This document shows positions 1 to 6,799 of a stretch of DNA of 9,746 nt, piece by piece. The stretch is taken from assembly GCA_016873525.1 (NCBI GenBank), contig VGXD01000059.1, positions 1-9,746 of the forward strand, given 5' to 3'. Below the pieces are notes generated by a model. The model did no database searches and was not told where the DNA came from. It was given only the letters and a program-made list of their open reading frames with translations. A program made the translations under genes and the position numbers. Numbering within the stretch: position 1 is the stretch's first letter; the number at the start of each line of letters is the position of its first letter. This stretch comes from Nitrospira sp. GTDB taxonomy: Bacteria; Nitrospirota; Nitrospiria; Nitrospirales; Nitrospiraceae.

Positions 1-234
1 TCGAGCCGAGTCGGCGGCCGCCTCGTCGGCCGAGCCGCGGTGACTCCCTGACACGAGCTGGAATTCCCCATCCACCATACGAAGTTCCTTCATCCCTTTC
101 GGACTCCCGAAAGCCATATCCTCCCCCGACGTGGACACCTGCGTGCCGGTGCAGCCGGCCAGCAAGCCCAGGAAGCCGAGAGAGACAAGCACGTAGGCGC
201 ACAAGGCGCTCCGTCGGACTGTTGGTCGTAACAT
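1..234 (-). CDS. Lipoprotein of unknown function, N-terminal part (truncated by window edge)
   Basis: The visible 78 codons read from an ATG at 234 leftward off the window with no stop, so the C-terminus is missing. A GGAGG at 242-246 (minus strand), seven bases upstream, fixes the start. The N-terminus is a type II (lipoprotein) signal: basic residues R3, R7 and R8, a hydrophobic stretch from about 10 to 26, and the lipobox LAGC with the acylated cysteine at residue 28. The residue after the cysteine is Thr, not Asp, which under the Lol sorting rule of proteobacteria would favour the outer membrane. The mature part seen so far is hydrophilic (Ser, Gly, Glu and Asp rich) and matches no family I recognise. 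It is transcribed away from all the rightward genes. I am confident in the gene and the lipoprotein signal, but no function can be given. Confidence 0.8.
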   Translation of the reverse strand, partial: MLRPTVRRSALCAYVLVSLGFLGLLAGCTGTQVSTSGEDMAFGSPKGMKELRMVDGEFQLVSGSHRGSADEAAADSAR

Positions 235-772
235 CGAACATCCTCCGGCTACCAAAGATTGTCAATCACGCGGTCAGCGCATTCCCCGGACTCCACGGTC
301 CGGCCACTGCCGCACCACCCTTTATGTCACCCCAGCAAAAGGGCGGTCTCCCGGCTGCCTTTGAGTACTGGCCTCAACGGTAGCCTCTCAGCCGAGAGGT
401 CTCCCGAGTAGGAGAACATCCGTTGTATCGGCCTGTGTATTTGCAAACTGAAGACCAGCGGCCTCCTACGCGGCCGGCTGTGCCAAGGCCCATCCCCCGA
501 TGGGACAACGGTTCGCCCCCGTTCGTTTCCGTTCTGAACCATCCCCTCTTGAATCGAGGCGGTTGGGCACAGGCCGACCGGCAAGGAATAATTTGGAAGC
601 CCCGCACCAACGAACAGTATTGACGCCTTGCGAGGGAACAAAACCCGTCGGCCGGCGCAAAATTCGTCACGTCAAAGGGCCGGAACGGGCTTGAATCGCG
701 GGGGATATGCGGGAGGAACCGGGGAGGTTCGCAGTGGCCTCGCAGAGAACAGGTGTGCTAGGATCGGCCCCC
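235..772. other. Long intergenic region, no supported gene, several inverted repeats
   Basis: About 540 bases lie between the divergent lipoprotein gene and the cysteine-rich protein gene. Short open frames exist on both strands, but they overlap one another, have no ribosome binding site and give low-complexity Arg/Pro/Gly-rich translations. I do not call any of them. What can be seen is inverted repeats: 286-303 (6-bp stem, 6-base loop), 353-385 (two-part stem), 384-399 (6-bp stem, AGCC loop), 400-415 (5-bp stem), 489-504 (6-bp stem, CCCC loop), and a long-range pairing of 473-484 with 566-582. None is followed by a T-run, so none is a typical intrinsic terminator. The region should hold the promoters of the two divergent genes, but I found no convincing -35/-10 or -24/-12 pair. 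Confidence 0.6.
353..415 (+). other. Cluster of adjacent hairpins, possible structured RNA or leader
   Basis: Three hairpins lie side by side. The first is two-part: GGCTGCC at 353-359 pairs with GGTAGCC at 379-385, enclosing TTGAG at 361-365 paired with CTCAA at 373-377, with one T/C mismatch between the two parts. CCTCTC at 384-389 pairs with GAGAGG at 394-399. TCTCC at 400-404 pairs with GGAGA at 411-415. A second TCTCC at 347-351 could pair with the same GGAGA and close the whole set into a multi-branched fold. The one imperfect pair in the outer helix is G-U if transcribed rightward but C-A if leftward, which weakly favours the plus strand. I do not recognise a known riboswitch or RNA family here. 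Confidence 0.3.
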
Positions 773-1207
773 ATGGTCATCGACCGCGTCCCCAGAGCCT
801 CGCGCGCGATCCTCTTGCCGGCAGTGGTGGTGGGAGGGGCCTTGGGGTTGTTCCTCCTGGACCTCTCCGTCGCGCAGCCCCTCGGCGATGCCACGGCCAC
901 GACGGAATCGTCCTGCAATTTCGGCATGGCCAAGGGCCAAGCGAAGGGCAGCTGCGTGGTGCCCTTCCTACAAGGCTGCGTCGTAGCCCGCTTCCCCGGC
1001 ACAACCAAGCCCTGGTCCAACATCTCCAAGGGGGGCCTCACCGCCTGCCGCTTCGACGACAAGGGCACCGACTGGAAAACCCGCATCGCCGGCACCTGCG
1101 AGAAATGCAAATCCGCCCAATGCTCCGCCCGCTTCGGCGTCATGTTCGACTGCTCGGCCCACGCCCCTGCCCCGACCGCCCAATCCCCGAAGCAGCACAC
1201 GCCGTGA
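773..1207 (+). CDS. Small cysteine-rich exported protein, unknown function
   Basis: From the ATG at 773 this is a 144-residue protein. It has a basic N-terminus (R5, R9, R11), a hydrophobic core at about 12-29 and a plausible signal peptidase site after the SVA ending at residue 34, so export to the periplasm, or membrane anchoring, is likely. The mature part has eight cysteines (48, 61, 69, 92, 109, 112, 117, 127), including CEKC at 109-112; the even number suggests disulfides or metal binding. The start is uncertain. AGGA at 760-763 precedes ATG 773, but an in-frame GTG at 734 has a better GGGGAGG six bases upstream, and an in-frame ATG lies at 707. I chose 773 because it gives a normal signal-peptide n-region. 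The stop overlaps the queG start (GTGA, 1204-1207), implying translational coupling. I do not recognise a family. The open frame that covers this gene in queG's phase, starting at 628, is a shadow. Confidence 0.65.
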   Translation: MVIDRVPRASRAILLPAVVVGGALGLFLLDLSVAQPLGDATATTESSCNFGMAKGQAKGSCVVPFLQGCVVARFPGTTKPWSNISKGGLTACRFDDKGTDWKTRIAGTCEKCKSAQCSARFGVMFDCSAHAPAPTAQSPKQHTP

Positions 1208-2208
1208 TCCTGGCGGAGGCGATCAAAGGCGACGCGCGTCAACTGGGCTTCGACGCGGTCGGCATCAGCCGCATCGAGGCCGCCTCGACGAACCCGGAGG
1301 CCTCGCTTTCCGAACGGCTCCGGACTCGCCTGGCCGAGTGGCTGCAACGCGGCTACCACGGCGCCATGGGCTGGATGGCGCGGGACCCGTCGCGCCGCGC
1401 CGATCCTCGGCTGGTCCTGCCCGGCTGCCGCTCGGTGATCTCGCTCGGCATGAACTACTACACCGACCACCGGGCGGACGAACGGCCGGGGCATGGGCGC
1501 ATCGCCCGCTACGCCTGGGGAAGGGACTACCACGACACCTTCAAACAAAAGCTCGAACAACTGGCCGCCCGCATCACGACGCTGGCGCCGGACGCCAAGA
1601 CCAGAGGGTACGCCGACACGGGTCCGGTCATGGAAAAGGCCTGGGCCCAGCAGGCCGGCCTCGGCTGGATCGGCAAGCACTCCAACCTCGTCTCCACGCA
1701 GTTCGGATCCTGGCTGCTCCTGGGAGAAATTCTGACGACGCTGGACCTCCCCCCGGATGAACCCGGCGACGATCTCTGCGGTGCCTGCACCCTCTGCATC
1801 AGGGCCTGTCCGACAGACGCGATCGCCGAGCCCTATGTCGTGGATGCCACGCGCTGCATTTCCTACTGGACGATCGAGCGGCACGGACCGGACGACGAGA
1901 TTCCGCCTGCGCTCGCCTCCAAGCTGGGCAACCGTATTTTCGGCTGCGACGATTGCCTGGACGTCTGTCCCTACAACGTCAACGCGTCGCCGACCGATGA
2001 GCCGGCCTTCCACCCCTCTCCGCTCGCCCTCTCGCCTGACCTGACAGCCTTGGCCGCCATCGACGAGCCGGCCTTTGCGGCCACGTTCAGAGGCAGTCCC
2101 ATCCGACGCGCCAACCACACCGGCTTGACCCGAAACGTCCGCCATGCGCTCCGCAATCAGTCGCGACCCGCTTCTCCGGACCTCTCCTTGCCGACCGGTC
2201 CACGCTAG
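1204..2208 (+). CDS. queG: Epoxyqueuosine reductase QueG
   Basis: QueG reduces epoxyqueuosine to queuosine at the wobble position (34) of GUN-anticodon tRNAs, the last step of the pathway, using cobalamin and two [4Fe-4S] clusters in the cytoplasm. The 334-residue product has the family's marks in order: the N-terminal LGFDAVGIS segment (14-22), YADTGPVMEK with Asp138 matching the family's conserved proton-donor Asp, GWIGKHSNL (154-162), a ferredoxin-type cluster CxxCxxCxxxCP (C192, C195, C198, C202), and a second cysteine set (C218, C248, C251, C255) in RCISYWTIE and FGCDDCLDVCP. The C-terminal FRGSPIRRANHTGLTRNV is also typical. It is a short form, ending soon after this segment without the C-terminal repeat region of longer homologues. 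The GTG start at 1204 overlaps the upstream stop, and no clear ribosome binding site is visible, which fits coupled translation. A frame open upstream to 628 is not part of the gene. Confidence 0.95.
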   Translation: MILAEAIKGDARQLGFDAVGISRIEAASTNPEASLSERLRTRLAEWLQRGYHGAMGWMARDPSRRADPRLVLPGCRSVISLGMNYYTDHRADERPGHGRIARYAWGRDYHDTFKQKLEQLAARITTLAPDAKTRGYADTGPVMEKAWAQQAGLGWIGKHSNLVSTQFGSWLLLGEILTTLDLPPDEPGDDLCGACTLCIRACPTDAIAEPYVVDATRCISYWTIERHGPDDEIPPALASKLGNRIFGCDDCLDVCPYNVNASPTDEPAFHPSPLALSPDLTALAAIDEPAFAATFRGSPIRRANHTGLTRNVRHALRNQSRPASPDLSLPTGPR

Positions 2209-2284
2209 CCTCACGCCTTCGCTTCTCTCCAAAAGGGGTGGTGGAAAGCAACCGACCCGCTGCTCCATTTCCACCAACGACAGC

Positions 2285-2302
2285 GGCTGCCGTCCGGCAG
2301 CC
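2285..2302 (+). other. Hairpin in the queG to receiver-gene gap
   Basis: GGCTGCC at 2285-2291 and GGCAGCC at 2296-2302 form a perfect 7-bp stem with a GTCC loop, 77 bases after the queG stop and about 145 before the next start. No T-run follows, so this is at best a weak or Rho-assisted terminator or an RNA stability element. The rest of the 239-base gap (2209-2447) shows nothing else I can support until the ribosome binding site at 2434-2440. Confidence 0.35.
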
Positions 2303-2447
2303 TCACCGTCCTACCCGTCAAACTCCCGCGAAAGCACGGCCTTGTCCTGATCGCCAACAAAGGCGCACGACTTGCACAGAACAAGAACGGCAGTACACCC
2401 AAGCGCCCGATGGCCCCCCATCAGGCCAAACCGAAGGAGGTTGCATC

Positions 2448-2873
2448 ATGTTTGACGCCCCACGCGAGCAGTTCGGACGGGTGATGGTCGTGGACGACGA
2501 GGCAGACATCCGGAAGGTGGTGCGGATGCACCTGGAAAAAGCCAACTACGAAGTGATCGAGGCCGCCAACGGCAGCGAGGCTATCGCCCTGCTGGGCTCG
2601 GGCGACAACCCGGTCTACGTGGACACCATTCTCTGCGACATCAGGATGCCCAAGGTCAATGGACTCGAACTCATCGAGTACCTTCGGCAGCAGTACCCCT
2701 CCATCCCGATCGTCGTGCTCACCGGCTTCCCCGACGTGCAGATGGCCACCTCGCTCCTCAAGCAAGGCGTCCTGGACTACCTAGTCAAGCCGGTCGAGAA
2801 TGAACACCTGATCACCACGATCAAGAAGGCGGTCGATCATCACGAGATGATGAAGGGACAGTTTACAACCTGA
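2448..2873 (+). CDS. Single-domain response regulator (CheY-like receiver)
   Basis: The product is 141 residues and consists of one receiver domain with no output domain. The phosphorylation chemistry is intact: acidic pair D16-D17, phosphoacceptor D64 (ILCDIRMP), conserved T92 (LTGF) and K114 (VKP), with aromatic Y111 in the switch region. The start is clear: AAGGAGG at 2434-2440, seven bases before ATG 2448, is the strongest ribosome binding site in the window. The open frame extends to 2238 upstream, but that part is an unrelated low-complexity translation. It lies 83 bases upstream of the first sensor kinase. It may be a phosphate sink, a relay intermediate or an output through protein contact, fed by one or both kinases of the cluster. 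The family assignment is certain; partner and role are inferred from position. Confidence 0.92.
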   Translation: MFDAPREQFGRVMVVDDEADIRKVVRMHLEKANYEVIEAANGSEAIALLGSGDNPVYVDTILCDIRMPKVNGLELIEYLRQQYPSIPIVVLTGFPDVQMATSLLKQGVLDYLVKPVENEHLITTIKKAVDHHEMMKGQFTT

Positions 2874-2892
2874 CGCACCCCCACGAGTCGGA

Positions 2893-2933
2893 CAACCGGC
2901 TGTCGAGGGACAGAGGTTCTCGATGGCCGGTTG
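2893..2933 (+). other. Strong intercistronic hairpin between receiver and first kinase genes
   Basis: Bases 2893-2907 pair with 2919-2933 through 15 consecutive pairs, of which 13 are Watson-Crick (CAACCGGC with GCCGGTTG, TCGAG with CTCGA) and two are G-U, around an 11-base loop. No T-run follows on either strand, so it is not a standard intrinsic terminator. Placed between a gene with a very strong ribosome binding site and a kinase gene with none visible, it could lower downstream expression, mark an RNA processing site or protect the upstream message end. The pairing is read directly; the role is inference. Confidence 0.55.
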
Positions 2934-2956
2934 CCCGGCTCCTGCGTGTACAACCT

Positions 2957-5356
2957 ATGCGCTTCGGACTCAAACGCAAGATCATTTTCTCCATCTTGGG
3001 CGCCGGCGCCCTGCCGCTCATCCTCGGCATGGTCATTGCGTATTTCCAAGGCACCACCGAGCTGGAACGAGTCATCGGGGGAAATTTTCAGGCCCTGGCC
3101 GGCGAGACCGCGCGGTCGATCGATCTGGTGCTGAGCGGCGAGATCGCCAGAAGGCAGCGGATCGCCTCCAACGAGAGCGTCATCGCCGCGCTCACCGCAA
3201 GAAACGCCCGCTACCGGAAGTTGGAACGGACGGCTATCGAGCGCCTCCTCTCGGAAGAGGCCGCGCGCTGGCGGTCGGGAGAACGGTCGCTCTCGGGCCC
3301 GCAGATTGGCCCCGCGCAAGAGGTGCTCAAGCGGTTCGCCAAAACCGCGGGGCTGAGCGAGCGCCCCGGGAGCCACGCCACGCTCCACACCCTCTTCCTC
3401 ACCGATGAGGAGGGGGCGCTCCTCGTCAGCCTTCACAGCGATCGATTCCCCGCCTACAGACATGCGGACCAAGAATGGTGGCAACGGGCCTACGGCCATG
3501 GCAAGGGACAGACCCACATCGGCACGGTGGCCTTCGACGACGCCTTCGGCAGTTATGTCTTTACCTTGGCGATCCCCGTGCTGGATGAAAGCCGGCAACG
3601 GGTGCTCGGCGTCCTCCAGAGCGTCTTCGATGCCAAGGAGTTCTTCAGGCCGGCCATCCACCCCATCCGGTTCGGCCAGACCGGCCACGTCATGCTGATC
3701 GATTCGCGCGGCACCGTCATCAACTGTCCGATCCTGCCCACCGGCGTCCGCGTCAACGACACCGCCTTGATCCGAAGCGTCACCGCCGAGGAGCCAGGCT
3801 GGGTCAAGGCCGCCGGCGACGGCCATGGAGGGCAGGCCGCCTCCATCATCGGATTCGCGCCGTTGCCGGAAACCAGCGCGACGACCAGAGCCTCCACGGG
3901 ATTGCTGTGGCACACCTTTGCCTGGCAATCCTCCCAGGAGCTGTTTGCGCCGACCCACAGCCTGCTGCTGTGGGTCGCCTCGGCCGGCCTCCTGGCCATG
4001 GGGCTGCTCGGTTCCATCGGGTACTACGCCGCGCACCGCATCGTCACGCCCATCCGGCATCTCCAGGAAGGCGCGGCCAGAATCGGCCGGGGGGAACTGA
4101 CGGAGCCGCTCACGATCCGCACCGGCGACGAGATCGAACGGCTCGCGGACGAATTCAACACCATGAACGAGCGATTGAAAAGCGCCTTCTCGAACTTGGA
4201 GGAGAAGGTCGCGGCCAAGACGGCCGAGGTGCGGGCCCTGAAAGAATACAACGAGAAGATTCTGAACAGTCTGCCGGACAGCGTGGTGATCCTCAAGCAA
4301 GATCGCACGATCGAATACATCAACGCGGAAGCGACAAAAGTCCTCCAGTCCCAGCCTGCTTCGATCCTCGGCCACAGCCTCTTCGACCTCTTGTCGGTGG
4401 ACCAACCCACCCAGCGCCAACTCGAATGGGAGTTCGACCATGCCCAACTCACGACCGCATCACGACTCGATCCGTGGGAAGAGCCGAGGCTGATGCAGAG
4501 CCGGGATCCCCTGGCGCCGACGTCGGGCGGCACAGCGGAAGACATCCGACGGGATATCCGCATCGGCGCCCGCGCCTTCGGACACCGCTTTTTCCGCGTC
4601 TCCTCCGGCAACGGCGCCACCCGCATCGGGTTGGCCTTGCGCGAAGTGACCAGCGAGCGTCAGTTGCAGGACCAGCTCATCCAGGCCGAGAAACTGGCCG
4701 GCATGGGCACTTTGACGGCAGGCATCGCGCACGAGATCAACAATCCGCTGTTCGTCATCATGGGCTTGGCGGAAGCCGTGGCGGAAGAAGACAGTCCCGG
4801 CGCGACGAAAGCGTTCGCGAAAGACATCGTGAAGTACGCCCGGCACATGTCCTCGCTCATCAAAAACTTCGCCCGTTACGCGACCCCCGGCTCTGCGGAG
4901 AACATTCGATCGGTCGATGTCACGCAAGCCCTCGCCGACGCGTTGAAGATGGCGCGCTTGGCGCACATGTCCGACGACCTGACGGTCCACACCGACTACG
5001 CCCCCCTCCCCCCCATCCTGGCCAGGCCGGAAGAAATTCAGCAGGTCTGCCACAACATCATCGTCAACGCCATCCAAGCCATGAACGGTCGCGGCGCCCT
5101 GCGCCTGTCCACAGACCACGTGAACGGCTGGGTCCGCCTGCGCATCGCGGACACCGGTCCCGGCATCCCCAAGGCGTTCCTCGGCAAAATCTTCGACCCC
5201 TTCTTTACCACCAAGGAGCCGGGAAAGGGCACCGGCCTGGGCCTGAACATCGTCTATCAAATCGTCACGAAATACGGCGGAACGATCGCGGTGGACAGCG
5301 AAGAAGGCAAGGGCACCACGTTCACCGTCCGCTGGCCGGCCGAATCCCACGCCTGA
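2957..5356 (+). CDS. Membrane sensor histidine kinase (dCache-HAMP-PAS-HisKA-HATPase)
   Basis: This 799-residue inner-membrane kinase has, in order: basic N-terminus and TM1 (about 9-30); a large periplasmic region (about 31-335) that looks like a double Cache sensor, with DQEWWQ at 171-176 and the RFGQTGHVMLIDSRG segment at 238-252; TM2 (about 337-358); HAMP (about 360-412); a short coiled coil; PAS (about 433-480); HisKA with phosphoacceptor H592 in AHEINNP; and an HATPase domain with N-box N700/N704, G1 DTGPGIP (732-738) and G2 GKGTGLGL (756-763). All catalytic motifs are intact. It has the NtrB-like layout that normally pairs with NtrC-type regulators, and such a regulator follows 77 bases downstream. 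ATG 2957 begins a sensible TM1, but no ribosome binding site is visible. The periplasmic domain is related to that of the second kinase at 6851. The ligand is unknown. Confidence 0.92.
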   Translation: MRFGLKRKIIFSILGAGALPLILGMVIAYFQGTTELERVIGGNFQALAGETARSIDLVLSGEIARRQRIASNESVIAALTARNARYRKLERTAIERLLSEEAARWRSGERSLSGPQIGPAQEVLKRFAKTAGLSERPGSHATLHTLFLTDEEGALLVSLHSDRFPAYRHADQEWWQRAYGHGKGQTHIGTVAFDDAFGSYVFTLAIPVLDESRQRVLGVLQSVFDAKEFFRPAIHPIRFGQTGHVMLIDSRGTVINCPILPTGVRVNDTALIRSVTAEEPGWVKAAGDGHGGQAASIIGFAPLPETSATTRASTGLLWHTFAWQSSQELFAPTHSLLLWVASAGLLAMGLLGSIGYYAAHRIVTPIRHLQEGAARIGRGELTEPLTIRTGDEIERLADEFNTMNERLKSAFSNLEEKVAAKTAEVRALKEYNEKILNSLPDSVVILKQDRTIEYINAEATKVLQSQPASILGHSLFDLLSVDQPTQRQLEWEFDHAQLTTASRLDPWEEPRLMQSRDPLAPTSGGTAEDIRRDIRIGARAFGHRFFRVSSGNGATRIGLALREVTSERQLQDQLIQAEKLAGMGTLTAGIAHEINNPLFVIMGLAEAVAEEDSPGATKAFAKDIVKYARHMSSLIKNFARYATPGSAENIRSVDVTQALADALKMARLAHMSDDLTVHTDYAPLPPILARPEEIQQVCHNIIVNAIQAMNGRGALRLSTDHVNGWVRLRIADTGPGIPKAFLGKIFDPFFTTKEPGKGTGLGLNIVYQIVTKYGGTIAVDSEEGKGTTFTVRWPAESHA

Positions 5357-5393
5357 AACTTGCCTCCGCCCGCGCCAGGCAGTACCATGCAGA

Positions 5394-5409
5394 GGGTGCC
5401 CTCGCACCC
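5394..5409 (+). other. Small hairpin just upstream of the sigma-54 activator gene
   Basis: GGGTGC at 5394-5399 and GCACCC at 5404-5409 form a perfect 6-bp stem with a CCTC loop. It ends directly before an in-frame GTG at 5410 and 24 bases before the chosen ATG at 5434. It could influence access to the start region, but a 6-bp stem is easily found by chance in DNA this GC-rich. Confidence 0.3.
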
Positions 5410-5433
5410 GTGCACCTCACACCCGGTCACGCT

Positions 5434-6798
5434 ATGCGCCCACCGACCCTCCTCGTCATCGAAGATGAAGAACGGATGCGCCGGCTCCTGGAGCTGGTGC
5501 TGAAGCCGGAAGGCTACGATCTGCTCCTGGCCCGCACGGGAGAAGACGGCCTCCGCCTCTTGCGCGAGACCGAGGGGCTCGACCTGATCGTCACCGACCT
5601 CCAGCTCGGCGCGGTCTCCGGCCTCGACATCCTCCAGGCGGCCAAACAGACCAGGCCGGACGTGCCGGTTCTGATCATCACGGGATACGGCACCGTGAAA
5701 TCCGCCGTGGAGGCCATGAAACAGGGCGCCTACGACTACATCTCCAAGCCGGTGGACAACGAGGAATTGAAAATCCTCATCGCGCGGGCGCTCCACGTCA
5801 GACGGCTGTCGCAGGACAACCGAACCTTGCGAGCCGGGCTCCATGAGCGCTTCAGTTTCGACCGGATCGTCAGCCGGTCGCCCCAGATGGCGGCCGTCAA
5901 GCGGCTGGCCATGGAGATGGCCAAGACCGACGTCACGGTCTTGATCACGGGCGAGAGCGGCACGGGGAAGGAACTGCTGGCACGCGCCATCCACTATGCC
6001 GGCGCCAGGGCCGACGGGCCGCTGGTCGCCGTGAACTGCGCCGGCATTCCCGAGTCGCTGTTGGAATCGGAACTCTTCGGGTACGAAAAGGGCGCCTTCA
6101 CCGACGCCAAGAAGTCCAAGGCGGGCCGCTTCCAGTTGGCGGACCGGGGCACCCTGTTTCTGGACGAAATCGGGGAGATGAGCCCGGCAGCCCAGGCCAA
6201 GCTGCTCCGGGTCCTCGAAGACCGCCTCGTCGAGCCGCTGGGCGGTCTGCGCGCCATCAAGGTGGATATCCGGGTGATCTGCGCGACCCACCAGACCCTC
6301 CCCGACCTGATCAAGGACGGCCGGTTCCGCGAGGACCTCTATTACCGCCTCAGCGGCTGTCCCTTGCACCTGCCTCCCCTGCGGGAACGAACGGGCGATG
6401 TCCGAGCCCTGCTGGAGGCCTTTGTAGAAACCGCTGCGCGAGAGCGCGGAACCCGCCTGGGAAAGATCTCCCCCGAAGCCCTGGCGGTCCTCGAAGGCTA
6501 TCGCTGGCCCGGCAACGTGAGGGAGCTGCATAACGTCGTGGAGTGGCTCACGATCAGTTGCCAAGACGGCGAGATCAGGCCGGAGCACCTGCCCGCCAAT
6601 TTGCGGAATCCCGCCGCAACCGCACCGAGGGAGGCGCAGTCCCTGCTCTCCCTCGGCCTCTCGGTGGAAGAAATCGAAAAATCCATGGTGCAGGAGGCGC
6701 TCAAGAAGACCGGCGGGAACATCTCGGAAGCGAGCCGCCTGCTGAAAATCACCCGCAACACGCTGCGGTATCGGATGGCCAAATACAAGTTAGAGTAA
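5434..6798 (+). CDS. NtrC-family sigma-54-dependent response regulator
   Basis: The 454-residue protein has the classic three-part design: receiver (1-120), AAA+ sigma-54 interaction domain (about 142-370) and Fis-type helix-turn-helix (about 415-452). The receiver keeps its acidic pocket (E10, D11), phosphoacceptor D55, T83 and K105. The AAA+ part has Walker A GESGTGKE (173-180), Walker B TLFLDEIG (D244, E245), the REDLYYRL segment (299-306) and sensor II WPGNVREL (358-365). The sigma-54 contact loop reads GAFTDA (220-225) rather than the consensus GAFTGA. The protein is expected to bind enhancer sites and open sigma-54 promoters once phosphorylated, most simply by the kinase just upstream; the second kinase follows 52 bases downstream. 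ATG 5434 gives a normal receiver start. An in-frame GTG at 5410 is an alternative, and neither has a clear ribosome binding site. The open frame running back into the kinase gene is a shadow. Confidence 0.95.
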   Translation: MRPPTLLVIEDEERMRRLLELVLKPEGYDLLLARTGEDGLRLLRETEGLDLIVTDLQLGAVSGLDILQAAKQTRPDVPVLIITGYGTVKSAVEAMKQGAYDYISKPVDNEELKILIARALHVRRLSQDNRTLRAGLHERFSFDRIVSRSPQMAAVKRLAMEMAKTDVTVLITGESGTGKELLARAIHYAGARADGPLVAVNCAGIPESLLESELFGYEKGAFTDAKKSKAGRFQLADRGTLFLDEIGEMSPAAQAKLLRVLEDRLVEPLGGLRAIKVDIRVICATHQTLPDLIKDGRFREDLYYRLSGCPLHLPPLRERTGDVRALLEAFVETAARERGTRLGKISPEALAVLEGYRWPGNVRELHNVVEWLTISCQDGEIRPEHLPANLRNPAATAPREAQSLLSLGLSVEEIEKSMVQEALKKTGGNISEASRLLKITRNTLRYRMAKYKLE

Positions 6799-6799
6799 C

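Noticed and set aside
260..265. Minus-strand TTGACA upstream of the lipoprotein gene
   Set aside because: A -10 at the right distance would fall on or after the ribosome binding site, so it cannot serve this start, and no good -10 is present.
286..303. CCGGAC/GTCCGG hairpin as a terminator
   Set aside because: No T-run on either strand, and it lies upstream rather than downstream of the lipoprotein gene.
341..357. Minus-strand AGCCGGGAGACCGCC, similar to the B12 box of cobalamin riboswitches
   Set aside because: The other conserved parts (GCCACTG and GGGAAGG segments in the right order upstream on the same strand) are absent. A GCCACTG at 303-309 lies on the opposite strand. The resemblance is local.
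327..694. Several overlapping open frames of 60-100 codons on both strands
   Set aside because: They overlap each other, lack ribosome binding sites and translate to Arg/Pro/Gly-rich sequence typical of GC-rich non-coding DNA.
628..1203. Upstream open extension of the queG frame
   Set aside because: It runs through the cysteine-rich protein gene in another phase, and its translation has no QueG features. QueG homology begins at the GTG 1204.
667..2277. 536-codon open frame on the minus strand opposite queG
   Set aside because: It is antisense to a clear queG coding sequence. Long antisense frames are expected from GC-rich codon usage, and the translation resembles no family.
3907..3921. TGGCACACCTTTGC, resembling a sigma-54 promoter
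   Set aside because: The GG-to-GC spacing is 9 rather than 10 bases, and it lies inside the first kinase's coding sequence.
2840..4447. 535-codon open frame on the minus strand opposite the first kinase
   Set aside because: The kinase frame has intact domains; this frame is its GC-driven mirror.
3907..5433. Continuous open frame from inside the first kinase into the activator, suggesting a fusion
   Set aside because: The upstream part is a frame-shifted shadow of the kinase. The receiver domain begins cleanly at 5434 and the kinase ends with its own stop at 5354-5356.
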